Assembly: GCA_905221605.1 (NCBI GenBank)
Contig: CAJNDS010000896.1
Span: 1 to 50,000 of the forward strand
Reading direction: 5' to 3'
DNA: 50,000 bases
Source: Symbiodinium natans
Taxonomy: Eukaryota > Sar > Dinophyceae > Suessiales > Symbiodiniaceae
Every line of letters begins with the position of its first letter. Positions within the stretch are counted from its first letter, which is position 1. A program made the translations under genes and the position numbers. The notes below the pieces were generated by a model. That model did no database searches, was not told where the DNA came from, and was given only the letters and a program-made list of their open reading frames with translations. This document shows positions 20,301-29,945 of this stretch, piece by piece.

Positions 20301-20845
20301 TGGTCAGGCCGTCCCGTAGAATGCCACTTGCCGATCGCGCCAGATAGCAATGAGTGCAGGTGTCTCGCCTTGTCCCGGCGTGCAAGTTTGGTAGTCAGCG
20401 ATTTGAGCCGGCGCTCAAGTTGAGCCAGCTGGGCATATCTGCGCCATATTTGAAGCCGGACCTGGCCATTGGCGTGGCGGCCTCTCCTCCAGGCCTGGAA
20501 GGCACAAACTTGACCGAGCTGCTCGGGGGTGCCGCTTGCTTGCCACCACCTTTGTTGCCCTTGTTGGCCTTGCCGCTTTGGTCTTTCTTTGGCGCCATAG
20601 ATCCGTGGTGGGCGTTCAGTGTCACACGATCGAAGTGGGACGAAAGGCCAGCCCTGTACCGCTGGCGCGCAAGAGATCTCTTGCGCCGCTGTCGGCGGTG
20701 CCACGGTGGGGACGGAAGACGAATTGAGCGGGACCTCGGTATGACTGGAACCAGTGACCAGAAATGCCGCCTCAAGGAGGAAGACAACCACACCTGCAAA
20801 GCGCGTGGTTGAAGGTAGCCCAGGCATATGCAGCCGCCAGGCCAA
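17315..20845 (-). CDS. LINE reverse transcriptase with C-terminal zinc fingers
   Basis: An intact 1,176-residue ORF. Reverse-transcriptase landmarks appear in order: KASKAPGPDGI (263-273), NYRSIVLLNGAAKLW (325-339), LGGRPGMHVGYA (360-371), FVDVQAAFYEVD with the first catalytic Asp (393-404), RGSRPGDGLADVLFG (470-484), WADD with the catalytic Asp pair (524-527), VNLGAGKTE (562-570) and YKYLG (608-612). A C2H2 finger lies at Cys833/Cys836/His849/His854, then a C2HC-like set at Cys869/Cys872/His885/Cys892. No APE or restriction-like endonuclease domain is recognised. The first ~130 residues look untypical. An overlapping minus frame opens with MAPKKDQSGKANKGNKGGGK at 20598, a more plausible N-terminus, so a frameshift near 20.4-20.45 kb or programmed frame change is possible. 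Confidence 0.9.
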   Translation of the reverse strand: MAWRLHMPGLPSTTRFAGVVVFLLEAAFLVTGSSHTEVPLNSSSVPTVAPPTAAQEISCAPAVQGWPFVPLRSCDTERPPRIYGAKERPKRQGQQGQQRWWQASGTPEQLGQVCAFQAWRRGRHANGQVRLQIWRRYAQLAQLERRLKSLTTKLARRDKARHLHSLLSGAIGKWHSTGRPDQALLHLRWASRRAADRRRVAAAGGYDMQDALREQFRSQEAGTVVTRAQLQQHHDAWQAKPSVACPAAVPTLAQAEAICRRQKASKAPGPDGIRNGLWQSQPALAGRWVWLLQAKMALSGRAPADFKDALACALYKKGPPHLPANYRSIVLLNGAAKLWHGHLRNTLGRRVVDAYQPLQLGGRPGMHVGYALAAFRAAIGLSQSAGRSILALFVDVQAAFYEVDRELLFGGSGDRRPQAETILPWIQQLLDEGALARLGVPGAEMALLQDCVTGSSWLLRGDSLPVLAARGSRPGDGLADVLFGAVMSCLIRELSRRLQNAGVGHGALQIALGEPVATVCPIAWADDLVLLADVESAADLPPAARCMSNITLQTFSEFRLRVNLGAGKTELLVDPRGQGAAAVRGELLQGPASLCLADGQQIRVCPEYKYLGVPQVPRDTGRRDVEHSVCRGRIAEVAAGPLLTNDHLPWPLRVAWIDGRVLPSAYSSLSTMLAPHPRCLTPLVGFLDRVRRKTWRTWQNAHHATNVMMEILVPCTSPPEGLLIARTRLLVQLCVSAPEPVWEIVEAAYYRDVPWVAALVRAAQDMGRAASLGSGWLERGLRTSVRRHARPLLAACKRISRSGTLVRAIKDLWVTREVRTHRGTIGSACDSVCPECLQVLPSKHALATHLHRKHGQVSDSMTMITDTICRWCLKDFHSTTRVRYHIEHVPACRFGLRHVVGPLYEPGVGTRRKGTARHLRVPPLQLPGPRLPTPCERAAASADRYATPDELAAEQQAWTQLEQDRADRAAQERAALLRDAPGAVLDRDCHLVAPPPWTRAWFISDRPEHPSPFWEGLAAPGLWKAADSWAALWEVWARVAYEPWWSRTLWDALARLRLEATLQFPWDETTIRTGSSKEACTIERVAFIRHLVTMRRVLTALGPFGALWWLGSPTTAVRSVLASVDSSLLVRMVPLHGTRATLVSRWPGAVDRFRGWWSRPGVIARPLQLSPVHHVH
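20395..20598 (-). CDS. Possible true N-terminus of the LINE ORF in an alternative frame
   Basis: ATG at 20598 opens MAPKKDQSGKANKGNKGGGK, a Lys/Gly-rich start, and continues through FVPSRPGGEAATPMARSGFK to a stop at 20395. It overlaps the main ORF in another frame. Composition changes in the main frame at about residue 130, so an indel may have switched frames. The alternative is that the long frame is intact and this is chance. Confidence 0.35.
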   Translation of the reverse strand: MAPKKDQSGKANKGNKGGGKQAAPPSSSVKFVPSRPGGEAATPMARSGFKYGADMPSWLNLSAGSNR

Positions 20846-21199
20846 ATTCCGATACCCGCCAGCCAGAACCGGTAGGGTAAATCACACCAATGAAAAAGAG
20901 ATGAATAATGGGTCGGCCCAGTGAAGTGCAGCGAGCCACCAAACAGAGCTCAGAGAAAGGTGCAGACACCCACGTCAAACACCGAAGTAGGCGATGTCCA
21001 CGAAGACAATCGCCCGCACCAACCAGTCGACAGAAGGTGCAGCGCACAGCGGATCGCGGAGCGAAATTGCGTGCTGGGGTCGGGCTAAGACAGCAAGAAG
21101 CCAAATCGCGGGTACGAATGGCAAAACGCTGGCAGTTGAGCCGCAACACCTGAACCAGAAACCCTGTAAACCCTAAACCCCAAGCCCCCAACCCCCGCC

Positions 21200-21350
21200 C
21201 TAAACCAAAAACCCAAAACCCTAAACCCTAAACCCCAAACCCCAAACCCCAACCCCAAACCCCAAACCCCAAACCCTAGACCCTAAACCCTAAACCCCAA
21301 ACCCCAAACCCCAAACCCTAAACCCTAAACCCTAAACCCTAAACCCAAGC
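21200..21350. repeat. Telomere-type array with CCCCAAA variants
   Basis: Mixed CCCTAAA and CCCCAAA (7-nt) units immediately beyond the LINE's right flank. Confidence 0.9.
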
Positions 21351-21362
21351 CCTCCCCCCCCC

Positions 21363-21472
21363 ACCCCCAACCCAAAACTCACACACCTCGGGCTCGCGGG
21401 TGTCTCCCGCCGCGTGGTGCGCGCCGCGCCCGCGGAGGAGACGAGGAGGACGGAGCCGCGGGCCACCTGGAA
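21363..21472 (-). CDS. Exon candidate with CCCTTCCAG acceptor
   Basis: On the minus strand an acceptor-like CCCTTCCAG precedes the open frame VARGSVLLVSSAGAARTTRR then ETPASPRCV. GC-rich and bounded by telomere-like arrays. Family not recognised. Confidence 0.35.
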
Positions 21473-21779
21473 GGGCTCTCCAGAGCCCTAATTAAGGGAG
21501 GGTTTAGGGTTTAGGGTTTAGGGTTTCGGGTTTCGTGTTGAAGGTAAATACTTGATAGCACCTTTAGACCAGGGCCCAAGTATATACCATGTCGGTAAGT
21601 GGGCCCTTTCGGTAACTTCGCGGATTTCGGGCTTGGCTAGGCCTTGATTTGTTGTTGCTTTGTTGTCATTTGGGTCTTGCTGTTTGCTGTAGGGTTTAAC
21701 TGGGGTACAGGTTTTATGAGCAGCCCCCGCCATCAATTCTCCCTTAACCAGATTAGCAGGGTACATAAACCCTAAACCC

Positions 21780-22480
21780 TAAACCCTAAACCCTATGGGT
21801 CCCAGGTGGTTTAGGGTCTGCTTGGGGGACTCAGATCTGCTGGATGTCGCAAGGGCGCAGGAAGGGATGAGTTTTTTGAGTTGTAGGTGGCCCTACTGTG
21901 GATGGACAAAATCTTGCATGACCCCCTACGTTACACGTGTGCGACGGTTGGTAATCGAGCTCCCCGCACCCCTCGAATGTCAATGTTGTGCGCGCATATG
22001 GGTGATGCAGGATGTCGGTCATTCACACACATGCACTTTCGAAGCATTGCAAGGCCAGCAAAGTCAAGATTCAGGGTTTGCAAGGGATGACCTGCGTGAT
22101 AAAAGTGATGCAGGAATTCGTCCATCAACAGTCTGGAGACTGGCAAGTTTTCGGAAACTCTGGTCTCTAGTCACGGCTGACCCAAGTCAACTGAGGGCCG
22201 TATGTGAGGGGCCAGGGTGGGGCAGAAAGTCCGAAATGTGGTATTTTTCAAGTTTCAAATTGTTTCCATATTCTCAAATTAGTTTCCAATCAGTTTCAAA
22301 TTAGTTTCAAAATCCAGTTGCAAAATCGCTGGTAAGGGGGAACTGCAATTTCTGTCCGTGCTTTTTGAAAACCAGGAACCTCTGAGATTCCATTCCAGCA
22401 ACAACTCTTGCCAACAAGTCAGTCAATTATCTTGTCCGAGACAGTAAGTGCTAGCCGGAAGAAAGCCAAGTTAGGTTCAG
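21780..22480. other. Unassigned unique region
   Basis: No telomere units between about 21,800 and 22,480. A 169-codon plus ORF (21795-22304) contains several Cys pairs, but it has poor protein character and starts inside a telomere-like unit. Repeated AGTTTCAAA/TAGTTTCCAA motifs lie near 22,250-22,310. No gene is called. Confidence 0.3.
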
Positions 22481-22631
22481 GGATTCAGGCTCAGGGTTTA
22501 GGGTTCCAGGGTCTTTGTTGCGGGATTACAACTAAAATTGGGCTACTAAGTACTCTGATCCTCAAGTAAACCCTATAAACACTAAGACACCAAACCCTAA
22601 ACCCTAAACCCTAATCCCTAAACCCCCTAAA

Positions 22632-22735
22632 ATGGTGCCAAAGCCGCCGTCACCCTTCCGTCGGCGCTGCCCTCGCGAGCGACGAGCCGGGCGCGGGGCG
22701 CACTGGAACCGGCTCGTGGCGGTGCCCTGACTTGT
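22632..22735 (-). CDS. Exon candidate, possibly a diverged RCC1-like repeat
   Basis: One minus frame reads APRARLVAREGSADGRVTAA then LAPF and a stop. The ADGRV core resembles the ADGxV core of the RCC1-like gene upstream, but no WG follows. Confidence 0.25.
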
Positions 22736-23203
22736 TTAGGGTTCATAGGGTTTAGGGTTTAGGGTTTGGGGTTTGGGGTTTGGGGTTTTAGGGTTTAGGA
22801 GTTTCCGTGGCGTATGATACAGGGCATATAGAGCTTTATCAGGTTTAGGCTTCGAGGTATTCAGGGCGGAGGTCGTTTCACCAGCTGCACCATGAGCTCT
22901 ACTTCTGCCAGGCTTTCCAGGGCTCATGGGATCTAGGGTGCAAGCAAGGCGATTTAGGGTTTGGGGTCCTAAACCTAAACCCTAAACCCTGAACCCCAAC
23001 TTTTGGGACCCAAATTGTCCTTGCGAGAAACACAGCCAGCCACAGACTGGAGTCCAACAAAAGTCATTTCACGAAAAAGCATCGATGCGGGCGTTTAAAA
23101 AAAAACATCCTTCGAGCCGTCCTTCGATTTTTTGGTCATCAAAGACATCATCAACACATTCATCGGTTGGGGCATCAAAAAACAAGTAAAATCTCGAGGA
23201 GGA

Positions 23204-23442
23204 CCTGGAGGTTCAGGGTACTTAGTAGCCCAATCTAAGTGTAGTCATCACCCACATATAAGCCCCTTAAATACCCTAATGGGCTTATGATTGGGTGAGA
23301 AGTACAGTTATTATTGGGTTACCAGGTACGCTGAACCTCAAGCAAAACCTATAAACACTTAAGTACTCCAATCGGGTTATGATTGGGTGAGAAGTACAGC
23401 TATTATTTATTATTGGGTTACTAAGTACCATGAGCCTCGAAG
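23204..23442. mobile_element. Family A element with internal duplication
   Basis: Starts CTGGAGGTTCAGGGTACTTA. Two right-terminus copies (ending near 23342 and 23442) share GATTGGGTGAGAAGTACAG, so part of the element is duplicated. Non-coding. Confidence 0.7.
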
Positions 23443-23784
23443 GAAGGAGGGTGGCGGGGTGGCGAGGGAGGCATGGGGGGGTGACAGGTGGCAGGATCGG
23501 GGCGCGAGAAGTGAGACTTCCCCTGAGCCTTCAGGACCAAATGAACCCTAACATTGAAATTGGGGCCATGGACCCTACTTCTACTAGAATTCCTGTTAAG
23601 GTATATGAACCATAAACACAATTAGGGTTCATTTGGTCCCCAAGGAGTGGGTCATCGAGAAATCATCGACCCTTCAACCCGAAACCCTAAACCCTAACCG
23701 CCCCAAAGAAAACGAACCCTAAACCCTAAACCCTAAACCCTAAACCCTAAACCCTAAACCACCCTAAACCCTAAACCCTAAACC

Positions 23785-23870
23785 CTTCTCTGGGCCCCCG
23801 GACGGCAGCGCTGGAGCACTCTGCGCAGCGCGCCGCAGCAGCCGAGGACCGGCTGCCTACCAGGTAAGAA
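23785..23870. CDS. Exon-like island, strand uncertain
   Basis: A GC-rich island between CCCTAAA (left) and TTTAGGG (right) arrays, open on both strands. On the plus strand it ends in a strong donor-like CAGGTAAG. Another island at 24495-24590 has a plus-strand acceptor-like TGTCTTGCAGGTG but also an open minus frame (VVSASERDVRVVSGPDGS). Confidence 0.25.
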
Positions 23871-25074
23871 ACGCTAAGTTAGGGTTTAGGGTTTAGGGTT
23901 CAGGGTTCAGGGTTTAGGGTTTAGGGTTTAGGGGTTAGGGTTTAGGGTTTAGGGTTTAGGGTTCGGGGTTTAGGAGTTTAGGGTTTAAAGGGCCTAGGGT
24001 GTAGCGTTTAGGCTAACCTAGGAGAAAACAGGGCGCCCCCGTTGGGTTGGGGTTTTTGGGGTTTGGGTTTGAGCCCAACAAAGGGAATAAGCGACGGGGT
24101 AACCCAGAGGGTCCACTTAGTCGAGGGTTTTAGGGTTCACCCAGCTGTTTTGGATTACATCCTGAACCCTAAGCCCCACCCAGCTGTGATTCCTTCGTGT
24201 AATCTTGCATTCAAACCGGTTCTTCGGCTTGTACGGCAGGCCTCAACATGTTTTGTGACAGGTTCTATACGAGGGTGCTTCATGCCCTGCATGACGGGGT
24301 CGTGTGGAAAGGTTTCGCTTAATCATGAAGAGGTTGGGGGTGGGGGGTTCAATTCTCAAACCCTGATACTCTAACTCCTCTAGAGCCCCAAACACGTAGA
24401 TTCTGAAATCCTGAACTCCTAAATTTGAAAACCCCAAACCCTAAACCCTAAACCCTAAACCCTAAACCCCAAACCCTAAACTCGATCTTGTCTTGTCTTG
24501 CAGGTGCTCCCGCCTCGCTGCCATCGGGGCCGGACACCACGCGGACGTCGCGCTCGGAAGCAGACACAACCTGCGGGGGTGCCGAAACCCAAAGCCCTAA
24601 ACCCTGAACCCTAAACCCCCAAAACCTAGACCCTAAACCTAAACCCTGGGGGTTTAGGGTTCAGACTTAATTAGGGTTTCGAGTCTATCGATTTCCGGTT
24701 TAGTTGTTTTTTGCTTTCTTCTGTGTGTGTGTGTGCGTGTGCGTGTGTCAGAGGCTTTAAGTACAGGTATCGGGTTTCAACTGTTCACGGATTGTGCCCT
24801 ACAACCTGACCGCACGTAGGGCAAGACTGCTCTGGCCTGTGGCCTTTGGCAAGTTGTTCAGTGAGCACACGAGACTCTAAGTATAAATTGCACCACCTCC
24901 TAACGTAGAGATGGTTCTATTCTGAAGACAAAGGGAAAGTCACCGCCACATGCACGATGCCCATGGTGTGGAATTCGGTTCCCCAAGCCCCGCCCTACGC
25001 CTATCATAGTAAGAGTACTACAGGTACTACGTGGTCCCTGTTTCATACGAACCCGGCCCGCCGGATTTTGACCC

Positions 25075-25275
25075 CTTCAGGACTCGGATCCGTCAAAAAT
25101 TAGCAAAAAAATGGGAAAAAAACTATCAATAATATTAAAATCCAGTAGCAATGTCACAAACACAGATAAATTCGTGAATTAAAGATGAAATTAAAGTCAA
25201 AATATCATTAGATGTTGGATAAAAATTGCTAAAAATCGTTAAATTTGGACAAAAAAGGGTACTAATAGATGGGTG
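25075..25275. other. AT-rich island
   Basis: About 200 bp with many A/T runs and no telomere units or ORF, next to otherwise GC-richer DNA. Comparable to 10805-11045. Origin unknown. Confidence 0.6.
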
Positions 25276-25445
25276 AGTCGGTCAAGTCAGGGTTCACGGT
25301 TTAGGGTTTAGGGTTTAGGGCTTAGGGTGACACCGCAGAATCCTTCCTCGTGATTCTGGAACTCGCGTGCGCGCTTTGGATCTCCGCGCATCTTTGATCT
25401 TCTTGCTGTCTTCGGGTTATAGACCCGATACCTCATGTTCATGCG

Positions 25446-25562
25446 GTTTACCCAAAGGCTCCATGTACCCTTATAGTAGATGCCTAGGCCTTAAGGTACC
25501 CTTATAGGAACCCCTTTAAGGCCTAGGTATCTACTATATGGGTACATGGAGCCTTAGGGGTA
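25446..25562. mobile_element. Family D foldback element
   Basis: The arms AAGGCTCCATGTACCC and GGGTACATGGAGCCTT, plus inner arms GCCTAGGCCTTAAGG and CCTTTAAGGCCTAGG, form a stem-loop. No ORF. Confidence 0.75.
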
Positions 25563-25924
25563 GGTTTGGGGTTTAGGGTTTAGGTCTCAAAAACACGAAT
25601 ATAGAGTTGGTGTGTGTCTGTGTGTGCGCGCCCTACAAGAAGGAAGCTTCTCGAAGGACATACTCGAAGAAAAAATAATATTATGTCCCACCGGCCGCCT
25701 ACCTAGTCTGACAGTCATGAAAAGCCCATCCCTTGATTCTACCTACTTCACCTATCTATTAGGGGGGAAGTGTAGGGACCCGAAACCCTAAACCGTAAAC
25801 CCTGAGAGCCCTAGAGCCCACAAGCCCTAAACCCTTCAAACCCTTGAACCCCTCAACCCCTAAAGCCCTAAGCCCTAAACCCTAAACTAAACCCTAAACC
25901 CTAAACCCTAAACCCTAAACTCCG

Positions 25925-26025
25925 TAGTCGCCGTGCCGCCTGCCGCCTTCTGAAGCCGTCATCCGCCGTGGGCGGAGCAGAGATGACCCGGGGCTTGACC
26001 AGAGGGCGCGCCCCTTTTCGGGTTG
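25925..26025 (-). CDS. Exon candidate, basic
   Basis: The minus frame reads KGARPLVKPRVISAPPTADD then GFRRRQAARRLRSL. CCCTAAA array on the left, TTTGGGG/TTTAGGG on the right. Confidence 0.35.
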
Positions 26026-26324
26026 TTTGGGGTTTGGGGTTTGGGTTTAGGGTTTAGGGTTTGGGGTTTAGGGTTTGGGGTTTAGGGCTTGGGGTTTAGG
26101 GTTTGGAGGGAGGTAGGGTTTGGGGTTTATGGGTTGGGGTTTAGGGCTGATTCCTGTGCCAGGACGGGCCCGCCGTCCCCCAAATACCCTTCAACAAGGG
26201 TCGAAGTGAACCTTACACTCTTCTGGCATTTCTGCTAAAAGCATAGAATATCGCATGATGGGTTGCTGGGAACTATATACATGTTGTGCTGCAGCCCCTT
26301 CGTTCTCAAGACACCAGTTCCTGG

Positions 26325-26590
26325 TAGGGTTTAGGGTTTAGGGTTTAGGGTTTAGGGTTTAGAGTTTAGAGTTTAGGGTTTAGGGTTTAGGGTTTAGGGT
26401 TTAGGGTTTAGGGTTTAGGGTTTAGGGTTTAGGGTTTAGGGTTTAGGGTCGGGATGGGGTGCGGCCCCGGCCGACAGGGCAGCTGCCAGCACCGCGGCCG
26501 GAAGCTGAAAAACTGGCCCGAGCGGCCGAATGTAAAGGGTTTAGGGTTTAGGGTTTAGGGTTTAGGGTTTAGGGTTTAGGGTTTAGGGGA
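26325..26590. repeat. Two telomere-type TTTAGGG arrays around a GC-rich island
   Basis: TTTAGGG runs at 26325-26450 and 26537-26587 flank 26453-26535, an island open on both strands (minus frame LYIRPLGPVFQLPAAVLAAA). Both arrays have the same orientation here. Confidence 0.85.
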
Positions 26591-26664
26591 GGTCCAGCGC
26601 CATGGCTTCAAGCAGAGGTCTCCCTGCTTCGGTCCTCCCTGAAAACGAAGACGGGTATAACTTG

Positions 26665-26880
26665 GGATGTTCCCCCTGATACTACCCTAAGGGTCCATGT
26701 ACCCATATAGTATATACTTGGGCCCTAAAGCTACTATATGGGAACTCCTTTAAGGCCCAAGTATATACTTTATAGGTACATGGACCCTTTGGGCTAGCAG
26801 CCCTTAATACGGACTCTAATAGGGACGGGAGGGGGGGGGGGGGGTACCATAATCTGTTAGTGTAAGGGGGGACAATCCCA
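26665..26880. mobile_element. Family D foldback element, composite
   Basis: The outer ends TTGGGATGTTCCCCC and GGGGGGACAATCCCAA and the inner arms AAGGGTCCATGTACC and GGTACATGGACCCTT are inverted. It contains a G tract. No coding capacity. Confidence 0.65.
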
Positions 26881-27599
26881 AAGTACAACTGGTCGGCCGG
26901 GAATGTGTTAACATTGCCGCAGCACAACAACTGCTTTTCGGAGTGCTGACGTCGGATGCTGTTTCGGCCTTTGCAAGAATGACCAAAACGGGAAGCTTTC
27001 AAGACGAGGCACGAGCGTGGGAAGGAAAAAACCTTGACACCCCTCGATATAGGATCTGAAACGCAAAGGCCTTCTCAAAAAACAGCGTATAAGCAAGAGT
27101 ATAAATCCTATAAAACTCAATAAAACCCGATAAAGCCCATGAAACTTTATGAACTCCTATGAACCCTAGGAAACTATGAAACCCTATACAACCCTATAAC
27201 ACCCTATGAAACCCTACAAGTCATGAAGCAGGAATCGGACAGACTGATCCCGAGGTGACAGACCCTAAGCCCTAAACCCTATACCTGTTAGCCCCCACCC
27301 CCATTGGCGGTTTTGGGTTTACGGTTTAGGATTTAGGGTTTGGGGCCCTACTAGCGAACCCCGGGTATTGAGGGTATCTTAACGGGTACTTGTAGGTACA
27401 CGACCCCACAGGAGAGCAACGTGAATTCCAACCTCAACGATCTAAGCCCCAAACCCATCTAAACATCTAAACCCTAGCCCCCCCCCACCCCCTCCCCCTC
27501 TCAGCATTAACCCAAACGCCCTCGGCACTAGAAGTTCCCCTGAACCCTAAACCCTAAGCCCTAAAACCCTAAGCCCTAAACCCTGAGCCCTAAACCCGC

Positions 27600-27690
27600 C
27601 TTTTCGGAAGCCCTTTGGTGCACCACTGCCGGCGTAGCTCGCGGGAACCTCAGCCAGCCGTACGCTGTGGACGGGTTTGGGGTTGAGGGT
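27600..27690 (-). CDS. Exon candidate
   Basis: The minus frame reads KPVHSVRLAEVPASYAGSGA then PKGFRKGG. Bounded by telomere-like units. Could belong to the 3' part of the RCC1-like gene, but the diagnostic core is absent. Confidence 0.35.
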
Positions 27691-27764
27691 TTAGAGTTTA
27701 CGGTTTTGTCCTAGTAGAACCCAACGCCCGAAAAACCCGATAACCCTGAGTCATACACATATGC

Positions 27765-27905
27765 ATCGCTATATTATTATGATGATTTATTATTACTATT
27801 ATTAATATTATTACCATTATTATTATCAGTAATATTATGAATATATATATATATATATATGTATGCGTGTGTGTGTATGTATGTATGTCTGTACGTATGT
27901 ACGCA
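27765..27905. repeat. AT/TAT and (TA)n(TG)n microsatellite
   Basis: ATTATT-type triplets followed by a TA and TATG/TGTG run. Similar AT microsatellites lie at 28490-28600, 37675-37880, 47070-47250 and 47560-47640. Confidence 0.85.
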
Positions 27906-28005
27906 TTCTGCCAAGGTGCCACCCTCCTGGGCGCCAGCGCAGGCTTCAGCGCAGCGTTGGGCGCCGATGGAGGGCGCCAGCGCTTCCGCATGGTCGGGGC
28001 TTTGC

Positions 28006-28087
28006 TGATCCCCTGTAGAGTCACCCTAGGGTTTAGGGTTTAGGGTTTAGGGCCTATAGGGTTTTGATCCCTTGTAAAGCTACCCTA
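28006..28087. mobile_element. Telomere-repeat insertion bounded by ~23-bp direct repeats
   Basis: TGATCCCCTGTAGAGTCACC (28006) recurs as TGATCCCTTGTAAAGCTACC (28065), 19 of 23 identical over the full repeat. Between them is a short TTTAGGG array. The period is 59 bp, as at 5870-5947. Confidence 0.6.
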
Positions 28088-28148
28088 TACTTCCAGGGAC
28101 CTTAATGATTGATTTAGTCCTTAAGGATTCTTGGGTTTAGGGTTTAGA

Positions 28149-28267
28149 AGGAGGGCCCCACCCCCTAGTTCTGAGTCGTAAGGATGCTAACTTGGGTTAT
28201 AAGGATCCCAACTTGGGGTTTACGTCGCTTAACCATCGTTCATATAGTAGGGGGGACCCTCCTTGTA
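28149..28267. mobile_element. Family B inverted-repeat element
   Basis: GAAGGAGGGCCCCACCCCCT and AGGGGGGACCCTCCTTGTA termini, with AACTTGGGTTATAAGGATCC inside. No ORF. Confidence 0.7.
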
Positions 28268-28871
28268 TGGAAGGTCCAGATAGCCAGATACCCTCGTCAA
28301 AGGAAATATGTACCGCAGCTTTCGGGGGTGTAGGGTCTAGGGTTTAGGGTAGAGGGTTGAGGGTTTAGGGGCCAAAGGGATGTAGTGGGATGTAGCTTAG
28401 TTAGCGGTTCAGGGTTTAAGAGCGTGATGCTTTTATGGACCTTGGGGTTGCTTTGGGGCTAGGGAACCATTCAGGACAAACAAGTAAAGATAATTACACA
28501 TGTATAAACCACAAAAATAAATATATAAAAATTTACATATAGATACATATAGATATATGTGTGTACATATCTATATATATATATATATATCATAGATAGA
28601 TAAATAGCTGACAAGTAAAGTGGGGGATCTTTGAAAGGCAAAGGCCGATGCAAGTCCCGGGTGCTACGAACCAGTTGAGGGGTGCGTGCGTGCAGAAGGT
28701 TCAGGGTTTAGGGTTTAGGGTTTAGGGTTTAGGGTTTAGGGTTTGGGTTTTAGGGTGTAGAGGTTCACGCATTTGGTCCTCGAAAAAAACTGCGGACATG
28801 CGGCCGGCAGCGCATGCAAGCTCGGACAGCCAGTTGCAGTAGTGGTAGCTTGAGGAGCAGAGTTCCCGGGT

Positions 28872-28977
28872 ACGGAGCCTTCTAGAAGGATTCCATACGT
28901 TAGTTAGGATCCTTGTTAACCCCGTTTAAGTTTAGGGTCCTTGTAGCTCTACTTGTAACTCGGGGGCCCTGCTTGTA
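28872..28977. mobile_element. Family B element, diverged
   Basis: The TTAGGATCCTTGTTAACCCC body and CTCTACTTGTAACTCGGG near a GCCCTGCTTGTA terminus identify the family. The left terminus is diverged. Confidence 0.55.
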
Positions 28978-29405
28978 AGGACTGTAGGGCTATCCAAAAA
29001 ACCCTTCATCCTAAACTCTGAGCCTTCTGTCTGCAGGCTGCGGCTACTCGTCGTCCCATTTTTTGAAGAGCATGGCTGGTGCTCGGCTGACATACACACC
29101 CTGTGCCTCTACTACACGGGGTATATAGCATAAGGGTACTACGCCTCTGTAAGGGGTATCGACTGTAAGCGTATTATGCAAGTGGTATCCTTAGGCCTCT
29201 ACAGGGGGTATCTAGACAGGGTGTCATAAGGGGCATTCTCTAATTGGGGTCCGAAAAGTACCCACAAAGGGACCATCATTTTGGAGAAATGACCATACAC
29301 TGGAAGGGTGGCCTTAAAACCCTCTGAAAAATACTCCTGAATATGCTCCTCTTAAAGCCACTAGGGAAAATTAAAAATGTGGAAAGGGCCTACCCAGATA
29401 CTGTG

Positions 29406-29523
29406 TACAACGAAGGGCCCCCCCTAGTTGTTAGTAGAGTCATAAGGAAAAAGGATCCGAACTTAGGGTATGAGTCGCTTGACTATAGTTCGTGTAGGTG
29501 GGGGGGGGGGGGCCCTCTTGTAG
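29406..29523. mobile_element. Family B inverted-repeat element
   Basis: ACGAAGGGCCCCCCCTAGTT and a G-rich GGGGGCCCTCTTGTA terminus flank the family body (AAGGATCCGAACTTAGGG). Confidence 0.7.
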
Positions 29524-29761
29524 GGGGTCTGTAAGGGTACACAACCCACCACCAGTAGCCGCAGATTACAGATTGACAGATTGCAGCCGCCAACGGCTCT
29601 CCCCACACACAGGTTTAGGGCCTCTGGAATGTTGCATGGAAAGGAGGGCTAGGGTTAGGGTTTGGGGTTTGGGGTTTAGGATGGTTTAGGTGAGGGTTTA
29701 GGGTTTAGGTTTAGGGTTTAGGGTTTAGGGTTTGGGGTTTGGGGTGTGGGGTTTGGGGTCG

Positions 29762-29945
29762 AAACGGCAAGCAAGGACCTTGATTCGCAATCTGCCCACC
29801 GCCCACTAATTTTTGTGGCCTCCCATTTTGGGACTCCTTCGACCCCCACCGCCTCAAGTCCAAGACCCCAACCGCAGGAATCTCTGCGGAATTTTCTGCT
29901 GACGAGTCCCACGAGGTGAAACGAAACCGTGAAACGCTGCACCCT
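29762..29945 (-). CDS. Exon candidate
   Basis: The minus frame is open for about 60 codons (HLVGLVSRKFRRDSCGWGLG; WEATKISGRWADCESRSLLA). TTTGGGG-type DNA adjoins on the left, CCCTAAA on the right. Family not recognised. Confidence 0.35.

Larger units (their letters stand above)
17194..21148 (-). mobile_element. Apparently full-length LINE-type retrotransposon
   Basis: The 15-bp direct repeat CCTGAACCAGAAACC lies at 17179-17193 and 21149-21163, a credible target-site duplication. Read on the minus strand, the element has about 300 bp of leader, one uninterrupted 1,176-codon reverse-transcriptase ORF (20845-17315), a short 3' UTR and a (GGAA)n tail against the duplication, as expected of target-primed reverse transcription. 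No telomere-like units occur inside, while both flanks are full of them, so the insertion is probably younger than the arrays. Confidence 0.85.

Noticed and set aside
17424-20812. Many ORFs overlapping the LINE on both strands
   Set aside because: Shadows of a GC-rich 1,176-codon reading frame. Only the minus frame carries ordered RT motifs. One overlap (20395-20598) is kept as a possible N-terminus.
21795-22304. 169-codon plus ORF with Cys pairs
   Set aside because: Starts inside a telomere-like unit, no coherent metal-binding spacing, no splice or homology support; left as unassigned region.
27905-28024. Plus-strand RCC1-like reading (ASAGFSAALGADGG)
   Set aside because: Wrong strand relative to the gene, no VVTWG follows, and the minus strand is equally open; chance resemblance in GC-rich DNA.
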